NCBI GenBank assembly: GCA_044223975.1
Contig: JBGALI010000002.1
Coordinates: forward strand, 62,001-126,000
DNA: 64,000 nucleotides
Direction: 5' to 3'
From: CAZCPB01 sp044223975
GTDB lineage: Bacteria; Planctomycetota; Phycisphaerae; Phycisphaerales; UBA1924
Made by a program: the position numbers and the translations under genes. How positions within the stretch are numbered: the first letter of the stretch is position 1; every line of letters begins with the position of its first letter. A model generated the notes under the pieces. That model was not told the origin of the DNA and did not search any database. It saw only the letters and a list, made by a program, of their open reading frames with translations. Shown here piece after piece: positions 45,481 through 54,591 of this stretch.

Positions 45481-47628
45481 ATGTCTATGAGAATTCTGCT
45501 CGCGTCGTTCGTGGCCGCGGCGGTGGTGTGGGCCGGGGATGCCAAGGCGCAGCCGGCGTTGACCTTCCCCGCGGCGACACCCGAAAGCGTGGGGATGACC
45601 AAGGCGTCGCTCGAGGCCCTCGACGCGGTCGTGCGCGGGTACATCGAGAAGCAGGAGGCCGTGGGCGCCGAGCTCATGGTCATCAAGGATCGCAAGACGG
45701 TCTGGCACACGGCGCACGGGCTCAAGGACATCCAGACCAAGGCACCCATGGAAATCGGCGGGATCTTCTGCGTGCGCTCGCAGACCAAGCCGCTGGTGGG
45801 AACGGCGGTGCAGATGCTGATCGATGAAGGAAAGCTGTCGCCGGACGATCATGCCGCCAAGTTCCTGCCGGCGTTCGATACCGATTCGCACCGTGCGATC
45901 ACCGTCAAGAACCTGCTGGAGCACCGCAGCGGGCTGCCGCTGTCGTCGCTGATCGGGGTGGATTACAAGTCGCTCACGAGCGTGCAGGATGTGGCGGGGC
46001 TGGCGGCCAAGGCGAAACTGCAATTCGAGCCGGGGACCGCGTTCAACTACAGCGACGACGGGACCGACACGCTGGCGGCGATCGTCGAGAAAGTCTCGGG
46101 CGTGCCGGTCGCGGAGTTCATCACGGCGCGGATTCTGACGCCGGTCGGGATGCGCGACACGGCGTGCGTGCTGACCAAGGACGACACGCGCCTCGCACAG
46201 GTCAACAGCAACCACAGCGGGTCGACGGGGTCGTGGGTTCGGTTCTGGGCCCCTTCGGATGGGCCGCTGTTCCCCTACTTCCTGGGGTCGCAGGCGCTGT
46301 ATTCAACATGCGAGGACTATGCGCGGTTCATGTGTTTGTGGGCCGACGGGGGGAAGGTCGGCGAAACGCGGCCTTTGTCTGACGCGGCGGTGGAGCGGGG
46401 GCTGAAGCCGACGAGCGAGATGGAGTACCCGACGGGCTTCAAGGGCCTGGAGGTGCGGTACGCGCAGCTGTGGCAGACGTGGGTGAAGAGTGATCCGAAG
46501 GCGGGGGAAGGTCGCGGCGCGCCGCGGGCCACGATATTCGGGCACAGCGGGTCGGACGGCACGGCGGCGTGGATGTGGCCGGAGCGCGACCTGATCGTGC
46601 TGTACTTCACGCAGTCGCGGGGCGGGCTCTCGGTGATCTCGATCGAGAGCGAGATCGACCGGCTGCTGATCCGCGGCGAGGCGCCCGATGCGCCCAAAGC
46701 CGCGGCACGGAACGTGGCGGGATTGACGGGGGTCTATTGGGACGATGAGGCAAAGTGCTCGTGGGCGGTCGATCCGATGGGGGACAAGCTGCGCCTGGAG
46801 ATCCAGGGCAAGACGGTGATGGACGCGGTCGCGGCGGACGATGGCGGCTGGAAGCTCGAGCTCGAGCCCGGGACGCGGGTGAAGTTCGAAACCGCGCCGG
46901 ACGGGATCGCGACGGCGATGGTGGTGTCGGCGATGGGCAAGTCGCGGACGATCCCGCGCCTGGCGGCTTCGCCCGACCTGCCCACGGGCGCGGAAATCGA
47001 GGCGCGGGTGCGGAGTGCTCACCACGTCGATCGGCTGATCGTGCCGGTGCGGCGCGAGGGGACCATCAAGCTCCCGGCGGTGGGGATCGACGGGCCGTAC
47101 GTGGACATCCTCACGCACGACAAATCGCTGACAGACTTTGATGCCCGCGGCACGCGCACGCGGGTGCTGGTGCGCGACGGCAAGGTGTGGGTGCGCCAGG
47201 GTCCCAAGCCGGCCGAGGAGTTGACGGGGGCCCGGGCGGCGCAGTCGCTGCTGCAACGGCCGCAGGTGGTCTTTGGCGGCTGGACGGAGGCGGGGGAAAT
47301 GGTGCAGGTTCTGAGGCGCGTGGAGAGCGAGGGGCGCGGGCTGGTGGTCGTGAGGCTGGTGCCGCGGGAGGGGAATTCGTGCGTGCTGTACGTCGAGGAC
47401 TCAACGGGGCGGGTGGTGCGGCAGGACCAGCTCGTAGCGATCCCGGGGCTGGGGACGGTCGGCCTGACGACTCGCTGGGAAGACTTTGAAGATGTGGGCG
47501 GAGCGGTGCTGCCGCGGCTTTCGCGGTCGGAGTATGTGACACCGATGCTGGGGAAGGGGGAGACGAGGTTTGAGAAGCAGATGATGGTCGAGGGGGGAGG
47601 AGATCCGTTCAGGATTGATGGGGAGTGA
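45481..47628 (+). CDS. Exported beta-lactamase-family serine hydrolase
   Basis: The product has 715 residues. A signal peptide ends near 'GDAKAQPAL'. The serine beta-lactamase / penicillin-binding fold (about 30-400) has the SxxK motif Ser100-Gln-Thr-Lys103 ('CVRSQTKPLVG'), 'FNYSDDGTDTL' in the YxN position and 'FGHSGSDGTAAWM' in the place of KTG. Residues about 400-715 are beta-rich, of unknown fold. The family includes esterases, D-aminopeptidases and PBP-like enzymes; the substrate is not evident. Confidence 0.88.
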   Translation: MSMRILLASFVAAAVVWAGDAKAQPALTFPAATPESVGMTKASLEALDAVVRGYIEKQEAVGAELMVIKDRKTVWHTAHGLKDIQTKAPMEIGGIFCVRSQTKPLVGTAVQMLIDEGKLSPDDHAAKFLPAFDTDSHRAITVKNLLEHRSGLPLSSLIGVDYKSLTSVQDVAGLAAKAKLQFEPGTAFNYSDDGTDTLAAIVEKVSGVPVAEFITARILTPVGMRDTACVLTKDDTRLAQVNSNHSGSTGSWVRFWAPSDGPLFPYFLGSQALYSTCEDYARFMCLWADGGKVGETRPLSDAAVERGLKPTSEMEYPTGFKGLEVRYAQLWQTWVKSDPKAGEGRGAPRATIFGHSGSDGTAAWMWPERDLIVLYFTQSRGGLSVISIESEIDRLLIRGEAPDAPKAAARNVAGLTGVYWDDEAKCSWAVDPMGDKLRLEIQGKTVMDAVAADDGGWKLELEPGTRVKFETAPDGIATAMVVSAMGKSRTIPRLAASPDLPTGAEIEARVRSAHHVDRLIVPVRREGTIKLPAVGIDGPYVDILTHDKSLTDFDARGTRTRVLVRDGKVWVRQGPKPAEELTGARAAQSLLQRPQVVFGGWTEAGEMVQVLRRVESEGRGLVVVRLVPREGNSCVLYVEDSTGRVVRQDQLVAIPGLGTVGLTTRWEDFEDVGGAVLPRLSRSEYVTPMLGKGETRFEKQMMVEGGGDPFRIDGE

Positions 47629-47871
47629 GGGGCGAGGGCCAGACTCCAGGGGCTTGCGAGGACGCTGCGCCACTGGCAACGGGCGCGCGCCCTCCGGGCG
47701 GGGAGAGGCGGAGAAGAGCGAACGAGCAACGGAGAAGCGGCGCGGGTGCACGGGGGCGACTGAGGGATGGTGGGATGCGGGGCGCCGGTCAAATCACCGG
47801 CTTGAGGATCGGGACTTCGGGCACGCCCGGCGCGGCACGGGTATCGTGTAGGCGCAACTCCGGAGCCACCG

Positions 47872-49146
47872 ATGACTTCAGTCGCCTTCTACTTCCAGGT
47901 CCACCAGCCGTACCGCCTGCGGCGGTACTCGGTCTTTGACAACGACCCGTTCTACTTCGAGGACGCCAAGAACGCGGAGATCTGCCGCAAGGTGGCGGAC
48001 AAGTGCTACCGGCCGGCGACGCAGCTTATTCTTGATCTGGTCAAGAAGCACAAGGGCAACTTCCGCGTCAGCTACTCGATGACGGGGGTGGTGCTCGATC
48101 AGATGCAGGCGTGGTGCCCGGACGTGATCGACATCTTCAAGCGGCTGGGCGACACGGGGTGCTGCGAGTTCATCGGGGAGACGTACCACCACTCGCTGTC
48201 GTTCCTGTACAGCAAGCAGGAGTTCACCGACCAGGTGAACCTGCACACCAAGAAGATCCAGGAGCTGTTTGGCCAGACGCCCAAGGTGTTCCGGGACACG
48301 GAGCTGATCTACTCCAACGAGCTGGCGTACCACCTTGCGGACATGAAGGACGCGAAGGGCAAGCCGCGCTGGCTGGGAACGATCTGCGAGGGGACGGATC
48401 TGCTGCTTGGGTACCGCTCGCCGAACTACGTGTACCGGCCGCCGGACCTGTTCGGCAGGACCGTGACGCGGGCCGACGGCAAGCCGTTCGGGCTGCTGCT
48501 GAAGAACTACCGGCTCAGCGACGACATCGCGTTCCGCTTCAGCAACCGCGGCTGGGCGGAGTGGCCGCTCTCGGCGGAGAAGTTCGCCGGGTGGGTGAAC
48601 CACATCAACGGCGACGGGTTCCTGTGCAACCTGTTCATGGACTACGAGACCTTCGGCGAGCACCAGTGGGCCGACACGGGGATCTTCAAGTTCCTGGAGG
48701 CGGTGCCGGGCAAGATCTTCGACGTCAACCCCGGGCACAACCACTTCAACACGGTGAGCGAGGCGCTCACGCAGTTTGATCCCGTGGGCGTGTACGACGT
48801 GCACAACTTCATCTCGTGGGCCGACACCGAGCGCGACCTCACGGCGTGGCGCGGCAACGCGATGCAGAACGGGGCCCTCGACGAGGTGTACCGGCTCGAG
48901 GGGGCCGTGAAGGAGAAACTCGCCAAGGCCAAGGAGAGCGGCAACGCCGAGGCGGCCAAGAACGCGGCGTACCTCCTGGCCGACTGGCGGAAGCTGACCA
49001 CCAGCGACCACTTCTACTACATGTGCACGAAGTACTTCTCCGACGGGGACGTGCACAAGTATTTCAACCCGTACGACTCGCCGTACGACTCGTACATCAA
49101 CTTCATGAACGTGCTGGACAACGTGCGGACAAGACTGGCGACGTGA
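47872..49146 (+). CDS. Glycoside hydrolase family 57 enzyme (alpha-amylase type)
   Basis: The product has 424 residues with no signal peptide. GH57 regions: 'YFQVHQPYRLRRY' (region 1), 'CCEFIGETYHHSLSFLYSK' (region 2), 'WLGTICEGTDLLLGYR' (near the nucleophile Glu) and 'LFMDYETFGEHQWAD' (Asp acid/base). Family members hydrolyse or transfer alpha-1,4-glucans; here it may act on cytoplasmic glycogen with the debranching enzyme at 17.7 kb. Confidence 0.9.
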   Translation: MTSVAFYFQVHQPYRLRRYSVFDNDPFYFEDAKNAEICRKVADKCYRPATQLILDLVKKHKGNFRVSYSMTGVVLDQMQAWCPDVIDIFKRLGDTGCCEFIGETYHHSLSFLYSKQEFTDQVNLHTKKIQELFGQTPKVFRDTELIYSNELAYHLADMKDAKGKPRWLGTICEGTDLLLGYRSPNYVYRPPDLFGRTVTRADGKPFGLLLKNYRLSDDIAFRFSNRGWAEWPLSAEKFAGWVNHINGDGFLCNLFMDYETFGEHQWADTGIFKFLEAVPGKIFDVNPGHNHFNTVSEALTQFDPVGVYDVHNFISWADTERDLTAWRGNAMQNGALDEVYRLEGAVKEKLAKAKESGNAEAAKNAAYLLADWRKLTTSDHFYYMCTKYFSDGDVHKYFNPYDSPYDSYINFMNVLDNVRTRLAT

Positions 49147-49285
49147 GGCCGCCGGCGGGCTCGGGGCCGGGCGGGCGATGCGAACGCAAGCCGCCGGCCC
49201 GCGCGGTGATCCGCGAGATCGCGGCGGCGAATTTTTCAGATTCGTGCTGGCACGGGTCGGGGGTCGCGCCCTTTGATCCTCCGGC

Positions 49286-50722
49286 ATGAACCCCACGGCC
49301 CAACTTCTCGAGCCCGAGGTTCGCGAGCTGATCCAGGAGGGTCGGTACAGCGAGCTGCGCACGGCGCTGCACCACGTGCCGCCGGCGGACGTGGCGGACA
49401 TCCTCGCCGAGCTGCCGCCGAGTGATGCCGCGGTGGGGTTCCGCTTCCTGCAGCGCGACGACGCGGCGGAAGTGTTCACGTACCTCTCGCCGGAGAAGCA
49501 GGGCGAGCTGGTCGCGGCGCTGGGCACGCAGGAGTCGGTGCGGGTCGTGGAGGCGATGAGCCCCGACGACCGGGTGAAGATCCTGGACGAGCTGCCGGAG
49601 GCGGTGGCGTCGGCGATCGTGGCGTCGCTCTCGCCCGAGGACCGCAAGGTCACGCAGGCGATCCTGGGGTACCCGCCCCGGAGCGTCGGTCGCCTGATGA
49701 CGCCCGACTACATCCGCTTCAAGCCCGAGTGGACGCTGGCGCACGCGATCGAGCACATGCGCAAGTGGGGCCGCGACGCCGAGACGATCAACGTCGTGTA
49801 CGTGGTCGACGACAAGGGCATCCTGATCGACGACCTGCGCCTGCGGCAGATCCTGCTGGCCCCGCCGGGCTCGACGGTCGAGAGCATCATGAACCGCTCG
49901 TTCGTGGCGCTCAAGGCCGACCAGCCGCAGGAGGAAGCGGTCCGCATGCTGCAGCGCTACGACCGCGTGGCGTTGCCGGTGGTGGACTCGCGCGGGGTCT
50001 TGCTCGGGATCGTGACGCACGACGACGTGGCCGACGTGGCCCAGCAGGAAGCCACCGAGGACATGCAGAAGATGGGCGGCTCGGAGGCCCTGGACGAGCC
50101 GTACACCACGATCCCGCTGATCCGGCTGGTGAAGAAGCGTGTGACGTGGCTGGCGGTGCTGTTCATCGGCGAGATGTTCACGCAGACGGCGATGGCGGGG
50201 TACGAGCACGACATCGAGAAGGCTGCCGTGCTCGCGACGTTTGTGCCTCTGATCGTCTCGAGCGGGGGCAACAGCGGGTCGCAGGCGACGAGCCTGATCA
50301 TCCGGGCCATGGCGGTGGGCGAGATCACGCTGCGCGACTGGTGGAAGGTGATGCGGCGCGAGATTGCCGCGGGGGCGCTGCTGGGGCTGATCCTGGGCGT
50401 GATCGGCGTGGTGCGGGTGCACATCTGGGGCATGCTGGGCTGGTTCCGGCAGAAGCACCCCGACTCCGACGGCACGTTCACGGCCGAGAGCCTGAACGTG
50501 CAGGCGCACTACAACCTCCTGGCGGTCACGATCGGCGTGGCGGTGCTGGGGGTCGTGCTGTGGGGAACGATCTGCGGGAGCATGCTGCCGTTCCTGCTGA
50601 AGAAGCTGAAGCTCGACCCCGCGACCAGCTCGGCGCCGTTTGTCGCGACGCTGGTCGACGTGGTAGGCGTGCTGATCTACCTCACGGCGGCGGTGATGAT
50701 CCTGCGCGGCACGCTGCTGTGA
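49286..50722 (+). CDS. mgtE: MgtE-family magnesium transporter
   Basis: The product has 478 residues. The N-terminal superhelical domain (about 1-135; 'VPPADVADILAELPPSDAAV') is followed by two CBS domains (about 136-260; 'VYVVDDKGILIDDLRLRQIL', 'LPVVDSRGVLLGIVTHDDVA') and five membrane helices. The pore motif 'VSSGGNSGSQATSLIIRAMA' is typical. MgtE is a homodimeric Mg2+ channel gated by cytoplasmic Mg2+ through its N and CBS domains. No Mg-sensing riboswitch was recognised in the 139-bp upstream gap. Confidence 0.95.
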   Translation: MNPTAQLLEPEVRELIQEGRYSELRTALHHVPPADVADILAELPPSDAAVGFRFLQRDDAAEVFTYLSPEKQGELVAALGTQESVRVVEAMSPDDRVKILDELPEAVASAIVASLSPEDRKVTQAILGYPPRSVGRLMTPDYIRFKPEWTLAHAIEHMRKWGRDAETINVVYVVDDKGILIDDLRLRQILLAPPGSTVESIMNRSFVALKADQPQEEAVRMLQRYDRVALPVVDSRGVLLGIVTHDDVADVAQQEATEDMQKMGGSEALDEPYTTIPLIRLVKKRVTWLAVLFIGEMFTQTAMAGYEHDIEKAAVLATFVPLIVSSGGNSGSQATSLIIRAMAVGEITLRDWWKVMRREIAAGALLGLILGVIGVVRVHIWGMLGWFRQKHPDSDGTFTAESLNVQAHYNLLAVTIGVAVLGVVLWGTICGSMLPFLLKKLKLDPATSSAPFVATLVDVVGVLIYLTAAVMILRGTLL

Positions 50723-50728
50723 CCGGCG

Positions 50729-51580
50729 CTACAGCGGGTTGGCGCTGAACGTGTCGCCGGCGTTGATGTCGCCGGACTCGAGGCCCTTCCTGAACCACTT
50801 GGCGTGCTGCGCGGCTGTGCCGTGGGTGAAGGACTCGGGCACGACGTAGCCCCGCGACTGCATCTGGAGACGGTCGTCTCCGATCGCGGCGGCGCAGCGC
50901 ATGGCCTCCTCGATGTCGCCGGCTTCAAGGATGTCGCGGACCTTCTGGGCGTGGTGGGCCCAGACTCCCGCAAAGAAATCGGCCTGAAGCTCGAGGCGGA
51001 CGGAGAGCTTGTTGAACTCCTCCTTGCTGACGCGCCCGCGCGCGGCGTCGACCTTGTCCGAAATCCCCAGAAGGTTCTGGACGTGGTGCCCGACCTCGTG
51101 GGCGATGACGTAGGCCTGGGCGAAGTCGCCGGGGGCACCGAAGCGCTGGCTGAGGTCGTCGTAGAACGAGAGGTCGATGTAGACCTTCTGGTCGGCGGGG
51201 CAATAGAACGGGCCGGTCGCGGCGTCCGCGGTGCCGCAGGCCGAATCGACCTGGCCGCTGAACAGGACCAGGTGCGGCTCGGTGTAGTGCTGGCCGGCGC
51301 GCTGGAAGAGATCGTTCCAGACATCCTCGGTGTCGCCGAGGACGCGCTTGACGAAGTTGGCCTGCGTGTCCTGGGCGGGGTTGGCGCCCGGGGAGTAGGC
51401 CGACCCGGCTTGACCGCTGGGCGTCCCCATCTGCTGCAGCAGCTGCTGGGGATTGCCGCCCAGCACGAGGTACAGGATGACCAGGATGACGCCACCGATC
51501 CCGCCCCCCACCATCATCCGGGGGCCTGAACCGCGCCGATCCTCGACGTTGCCGCTCTCGCGCATCTGATCCGTACGCAT
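50729..51580 (-). CDS. YpfJ-like neutral zinc metallopeptidase
   Basis: The product has 283 residues. A single N-terminal membrane segment ('GGVILVILYLVLGG') anchors it. The zinc motif HExxH is in 'AYVIAHEVGHHVQNLLG', and 'RLELQADFFAGVWAHHA' holds the third ligand region. 'GPFYCPADQKVYIDLSFYDD' is typical of the YpfJ family (predicted neutral metallopeptidases of unknown substrate). ATG 51580 (MRTDQMRESG) was chosen because the upstream frame is low-quality. Confidence 0.92.
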   Translation of the reverse strand: MRTDQMRESGNVEDRRGSGPRMMVGGGIGGVILVILYLVLGGNPQQLLQQMGTPSGQAGSAYSPGANPAQDTQANFVKRVLGDTEDVWNDLFQRAGQHYTEPHLVLFSGQVDSACGTADAATGPFYCPADQKVYIDLSFYDDLSQRFGAPGDFAQAYVIAHEVGHHVQNLLGISDKVDAARGRVSKEEFNKLSVRLELQADFFAGVWAHHAQKVRDILEAGDIEEAMRCAAAIGDDRLQMQSRGYVVPESFTHGTAAQHAKWFRKGLESGDINAGDTFSANPL

Positions 51581-51857
51581 GGGTGTTCCTTGGAAAGTCT
51601 CGCGTGCACGGGGCGTTGCGTGACGTCCGTCGGCGTCGGCCCTGGATGAATGGAGCGGGTTGACGCGGTCGCCCGTAGGTATACGCCGCGGCGGCGCGAA
51701 CATGCGGCGAACAGGGTGAGATTGCGCGCGTTTCCGGTCGCGCCGGCCCGGGCTCGGAGCCGGTACGTATCGGGGGTGTAACACGGGTAATCGCCGCGGG
51801 AACCGGCGGTCGATACGAGGGTCCATCGTTTCGCGGGGGGGCCCGCGCAGGGGAGCG

Positions 51858-52427
51858 ATGATGAACGACCTGAACCTTGATCTGTACCCGGTCCGGCATG
51901 GGGACCTGCTCGGGCGGGTGGGCGTGGCCTCGCCGTGCTCGGCGCGGTGGGAGGACATGGCGGGCGATGCGAAGTCGCGGCGGTGCGCCCAGTGCGCGCT
52001 GACGGTGCACAACCTGTCGGCGATGACGCGGGCCGAAGCCGAGGCGATCGTGGCGCGGAAGGTCGGCGAGCCGGGCGCGCGGGTGTGCGTGCGGTTCTAC
52101 CGGCGCGCGGATGGCACGATCCTGACGCGCGACTGCCCGGTGGGACTCGCGGCACTGCGGGCCCGGGCGACGGCGACGGCACGGAAGGTCGCGGCGAGCG
52201 TGGTGATGGTGCTGACGGGGGCGCTGGCGCTGGGTGTGCAGTGGCGCGGGCAGAGGCCCGAGCGCCTGGCATCGATGCAGCCGTTCGCGGCACTGCGCGA
52301 GTGGCTGAATCCCGGTGCGCCGCCGGTGACGCGCGGGGTGATGATGATGGGCGACATGTGCGTGATGCCCACCGTGCCGACCGTGACCGGCGGGGCGCCA
52401 AGCCAGAACGCTCCGGGAGGGGAGTGA
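51858..52427 (+). CDS. Cys-rich single-pass membrane protein, tandem paralog A
   Basis: The product has 189 residues. The N-terminal ~95 residues have the pattern 'CSARWEDMAGD...RRCAQCALTVHNLSAMTR' then 'RVCVRFYRRADGTILTRDCP'. Five conserved cysteines suggest a metal-binding domain facing the cytoplasm. A membrane segment (about 108-128) and a Pro/Met-rich tail follow. The next gene encodes a paralog with the same layout, 3 bp away. Function unknown; similar Cys-W-x-x-M domains occur in Bacteroidetes and Planctomycetes in my recollection. Confidence 0.7.
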   Translation: MMNDLNLDLYPVRHGDLLGRVGVASPCSARWEDMAGDAKSRRCAQCALTVHNLSAMTRAEAEAIVARKVGEPGARVCVRFYRRADGTILTRDCPVGLAALRARATATARKVAASVVMVLTGALALGVQWRGQRPERLASMQPFAALREWLNPGAPPVTRGVMMMGDMCVMPTVPTVTGGAPSQNAPGGE

Positions 52428-52430
52428 GCC

Positions 52431-52997
52431 GTGCGTACGGATGTGCACCTTGATCTTCTGAAGCACGTCGACGTCGCTTCGCCGTGCGCCGCGCGGTGGG
52501 AGGACATGTCGGGCGACGAGAAGTCGCGGCACTGCGCCGAGTGCAATCTCCGCGTGCACAACCTCTCAGCGATGTCGCGGGCGGAAGCCGAGGCGTTCCT
52601 GGCGCCGCGGGCCGGGCCGGACGCGGGGCGGGTGTGCGTGCGGTTCTATCGGAGAGCCGACGGCACGATCCTGACGCGCGATTGCCCGGTGGGGCTGGCG
52701 GCGGTGCGCGCGAAGGCGGGCGCGATGGCGCGGCGGGTGGCGGCGGGCGTGGCCCTGGTGCTGTCGGGCGGGCTGCTGCTGGGAATGCAGGGACGCGCCG
52801 GGCGCGGCGAACGGCTGGCGGCCATGGAACCGTTCGCATCGCTGCGGGCGTGGCTGAACCCCGGCGCGCCGGTCGTGTCGCCGGCGATCATGGGGAAGAG
52901 GGCGTGGACGGGGGGTGTGATGATGCCGCTCCCCGCGGCTCCGAACTCGGCGCCGGCGACCCCGCCGGTGTGCACTGAAACGGGAGCACCGAAGTGA
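52431..52997 (+). CDS. Cys-rich single-pass membrane protein, tandem paralog B
   Basis: The product has 188 residues with a GTG start (VRTDVHLDLLKHVDV). Cys pattern identical to the upstream paralog: 'ASPCAARWEDMSGDEKSRHC', 'AECNLRVHNLSAMSRAEAEA' and 'CVRFYRRADGTILTRDCPVG', then one membrane segment and a Pro-rich tail. The two genes clearly arose by tandem duplication. The end overlaps the start of the following zinc-ribbon gene. Confidence 0.7.
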   Translation: MRTDVHLDLLKHVDVASPCAARWEDMSGDEKSRHCAECNLRVHNLSAMSRAEAEAFLAPRAGPDAGRVCVRFYRRADGTILTRDCPVGLAAVRAKAGAMARRVAAGVALVLSGGLLLGMQGRAGRGERLAAMEPFASLRAWLNPGAPVVSPAIMGKRAWTGGVMMPLPAAPNSAPATPPVCTETGAPK

Positions 52998-53458
52998 TGC
53001 TGTTCCTGATCGGTTTCGGGCTGGCGCAGCTCGCGGTGCTGGGCACGGCGCTGGTCGCATCGAGGATGCACGGCGATTCCGCTCCGGACGCGGGCGGGCT
53101 GCTGCTCACGGTGGTGGCGGCGCCGATGATGATGGCCACGAGCGTGGCGCTGCTGGTGCAGGCGTTCACGCCGCGGCGGCTGTTTGATGGGCGCACGCGC
53201 CGGCCGTTGAAGCGGTTCGTGCTCGGGGCGGGGGCGGCGCTGGCGGGGACGATCCCGGCGTCGCTGGCGCTGGTGTTCGTGAACGAGAGCGTGCACGAGG
53301 TGTTGGCGCTGGCAGGGTGCGCGGCGGTGGCGACCGCGGCGTTCCTGCTTCCCTTGTCGCGCCGGCGTGCGGGGCACTGCGTGTACTGCGAGTACGACCT
53401 TGGCGCAACGCCGGTGGAGCTGCCTTGCCCCGAGTGCGGCAGGGCCGACGGGCGGTAG
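52994..53458 (+). CDS. Membrane protein with C-terminal zinc ribbon
   Basis: The product has about 154 residues. The start is GTG 52994 or ATG 52997; the latter overlaps the upstream stop (tgATG). Four hydrophobic segments, then 'CVYCEYDLGATPVELPCPEC', a four-Cys zinc ribbon as in the proteins at 22.0 and 26.5 kb. Translationally coupled to the Cys-rich pair. Function unknown. Confidence 0.72.
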   Translation: MMLFLIGFGLAQLAVLGTALVASRMHGDSAPDAGGLLLTVVAAPMMMATSVALLVQAFTPRRLFDGRTRRPLKRFVLGAGAALAGTIPASLALVFVNESVHEVLALAGCAAVATAAFLLPLSRRRAGHCVYCEYDLGATPVELPCPECGRADGR

Positions 53459-53470
53459 CGGCGCAAAGCA

Positions 53471-53504
53471 CAAAAACAAACAAGCCCGGCCGCGGGGCCG
53501 GGCT
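53471..53504 (-). terminator. Rho-independent terminator of the cyclophilin gene
   Basis: A perfect 9-bp stem (AGCCCGGCC / GGCCGGGCT) with a 4-nt loop at 53483-53504 is followed on the minus strand by a T-rich run (tgtttgtttttg). It lies 26 bp after the stop of the minus-strand peptidyl-prolyl isomerase gene. Confidence 0.88.
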
Positions 53505-53529
53505 CGGGAGGGACTGCTTGACGCGGCTA

Positions 53530-54321
53530 TCAGCCGCCCTTCTTGGCGGCGTCGGCGGGCTTGGCCTCAGGCTTGGCGCCGGTCTCGACGCGCCGGATCG
53601 ACTTGATCTCGACGGTTTCGAGCGGCTGGGCCTCGGAGAGCATGGTCTTGGCAGTCTTGACGGCCTTGATCTTCTCGATGACGTCCATGCCGGAGGTTAC
53701 CTTGCCGAAGACGCAGTAGCCGACGAAGCCCGTCGCGTCGCGACCCGGGGGCGGCTCGCTGAGGAAGGCGTTGTCCTTGGTGTTGATGAAGAACTGGCAG
53801 GTGGCCGAATCGGGATCGCTGGTGCGGGCCATGGCGATCATGCCGGTGTTGTTCTTGAGGCCGTTCTTCCACTCGTTCTTGATCGGGGGGCGCTTGTTCT
53901 TCTTCTCGGTCAGGCCCTTGCCACCGTCGCTGACGAAGCCGCCGCCCTGGATCATGAAGCCGGGCATGACGCGGTGGAAGACGGTGCCGTCGTAGAACTT
54001 CTCGTCGACGTACTTGAGGAAGTTGTCGACCGTGATGGGCGCCTTGTCGCGGTAGAGTTCCATCGTCACATCACCCAACGACGTGGACATGATCACCTGC
54101 ACGGTCTTCTCCGTTTCTGGGGCCTTGGAAGGCGCGGGGGCTGGGGCGGGGGTCGCGGCGGGGGGCTGGGCCGGCTTGGCCGCGGGCTGAGCCGCGCCGG
54201 GGGTTGCGGGCTGGGCGGCCGGGGGCTGCGCGAGGGCGCCCGCGGAGGCGAAGAGCCCGAGCACCATGGCGCCGGCGGTGAGGGAACGCAGGATCGGGGA
54301 CGTCGTGATCATGGTGGTCAT
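53530..54321 (-). CDS. Exported cyclophilin-type peptidyl-prolyl cis-trans isomerase
   Basis: The product has 263 residues. A signal peptide ends near 'ASAGALAQP'. A Pro/Ala-rich linker (about 33-75) precedes the cyclophilin domain: 'DNFLKYVDEKFYDGTVFHRV', 'MPGFMIQGGGF', 'GMIAMARTSDPDSATCQFFI' and 'YCVFGKVTSGMDVIEKI'. The catalytic Arg (FHRV) and FFI motif are intact. It assists folding of exported proteins. ATG 54321 (MTTMITTSPIL) begins the signal sequence. Confidence 0.95.
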   Translation of the reverse strand: MTTMITTSPILRSLTAGAMVLGLFASAGALAQPPAAQPATPGAAQPAAKPAQPPAATPAPAPAPSKAPETEKTVQVIMSTSLGDVTMELYRDKAPITVDNFLKYVDEKFYDGTVFHRVMPGFMIQGGGFVSDGGKGLTEKKNKRPPIKNEWKNGLKNNTGMIAMARTSDPDSATCQFFINTKDNAFLSEPPPGRDATGFVGYCVFGKVTSGMDVIEKIKAVKTAKTMLSEAQPLETVEIKSIRRVETGAKPEAKPADAAKKGG

Positions 54322-54553
54322 TTCCGTGTGCGTTGCGCTCACGCCGGAACTTCGATTCCGGCGTCGTGGCGGCATCGTAGCCGCGGGGAGAGGGGGCTCG
54401 CCCCTTGGGGGTTAGACGAGGTGCCGGCGGGGGTGTTCAGGTTTGAGGGCGGAATCATGTCTTGGGGGAGGAGAACGAACGGCGTGCTGTAGACTTCCGG
54501 TGGCGAAGGCCTTGGCGAGCTTGCCGGAAGACTTCAATTAATGCACAATGCGC

Positions 54554-54584
54554 TTGCATAATGTACAAATGTTTGGTATATGAT
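54554..54584 (+). promoter_or_regulatory. Promoter of the radical SAM gene
   Basis: TTGCAT (-35, 54554-54559), a 17-nt gap and TATATG (or TATGAT, 19-nt gap) as -10 lie in a markedly AT-rich ~70-bp stretch. The -10 box covers the ATG at 54580, so translation probably starts at ATG 54592 with little or no leader. Confidence 0.6.
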
Positions 54585-54591
54585 CGCGCTA

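Noticed and set aside
49147..49285. Mg2+-sensing riboswitch (M-box) upstream of mgtE
   Set aside because: No M-box consensus elements or terminator/anti-terminator pair recognised in the 139-bp gap.
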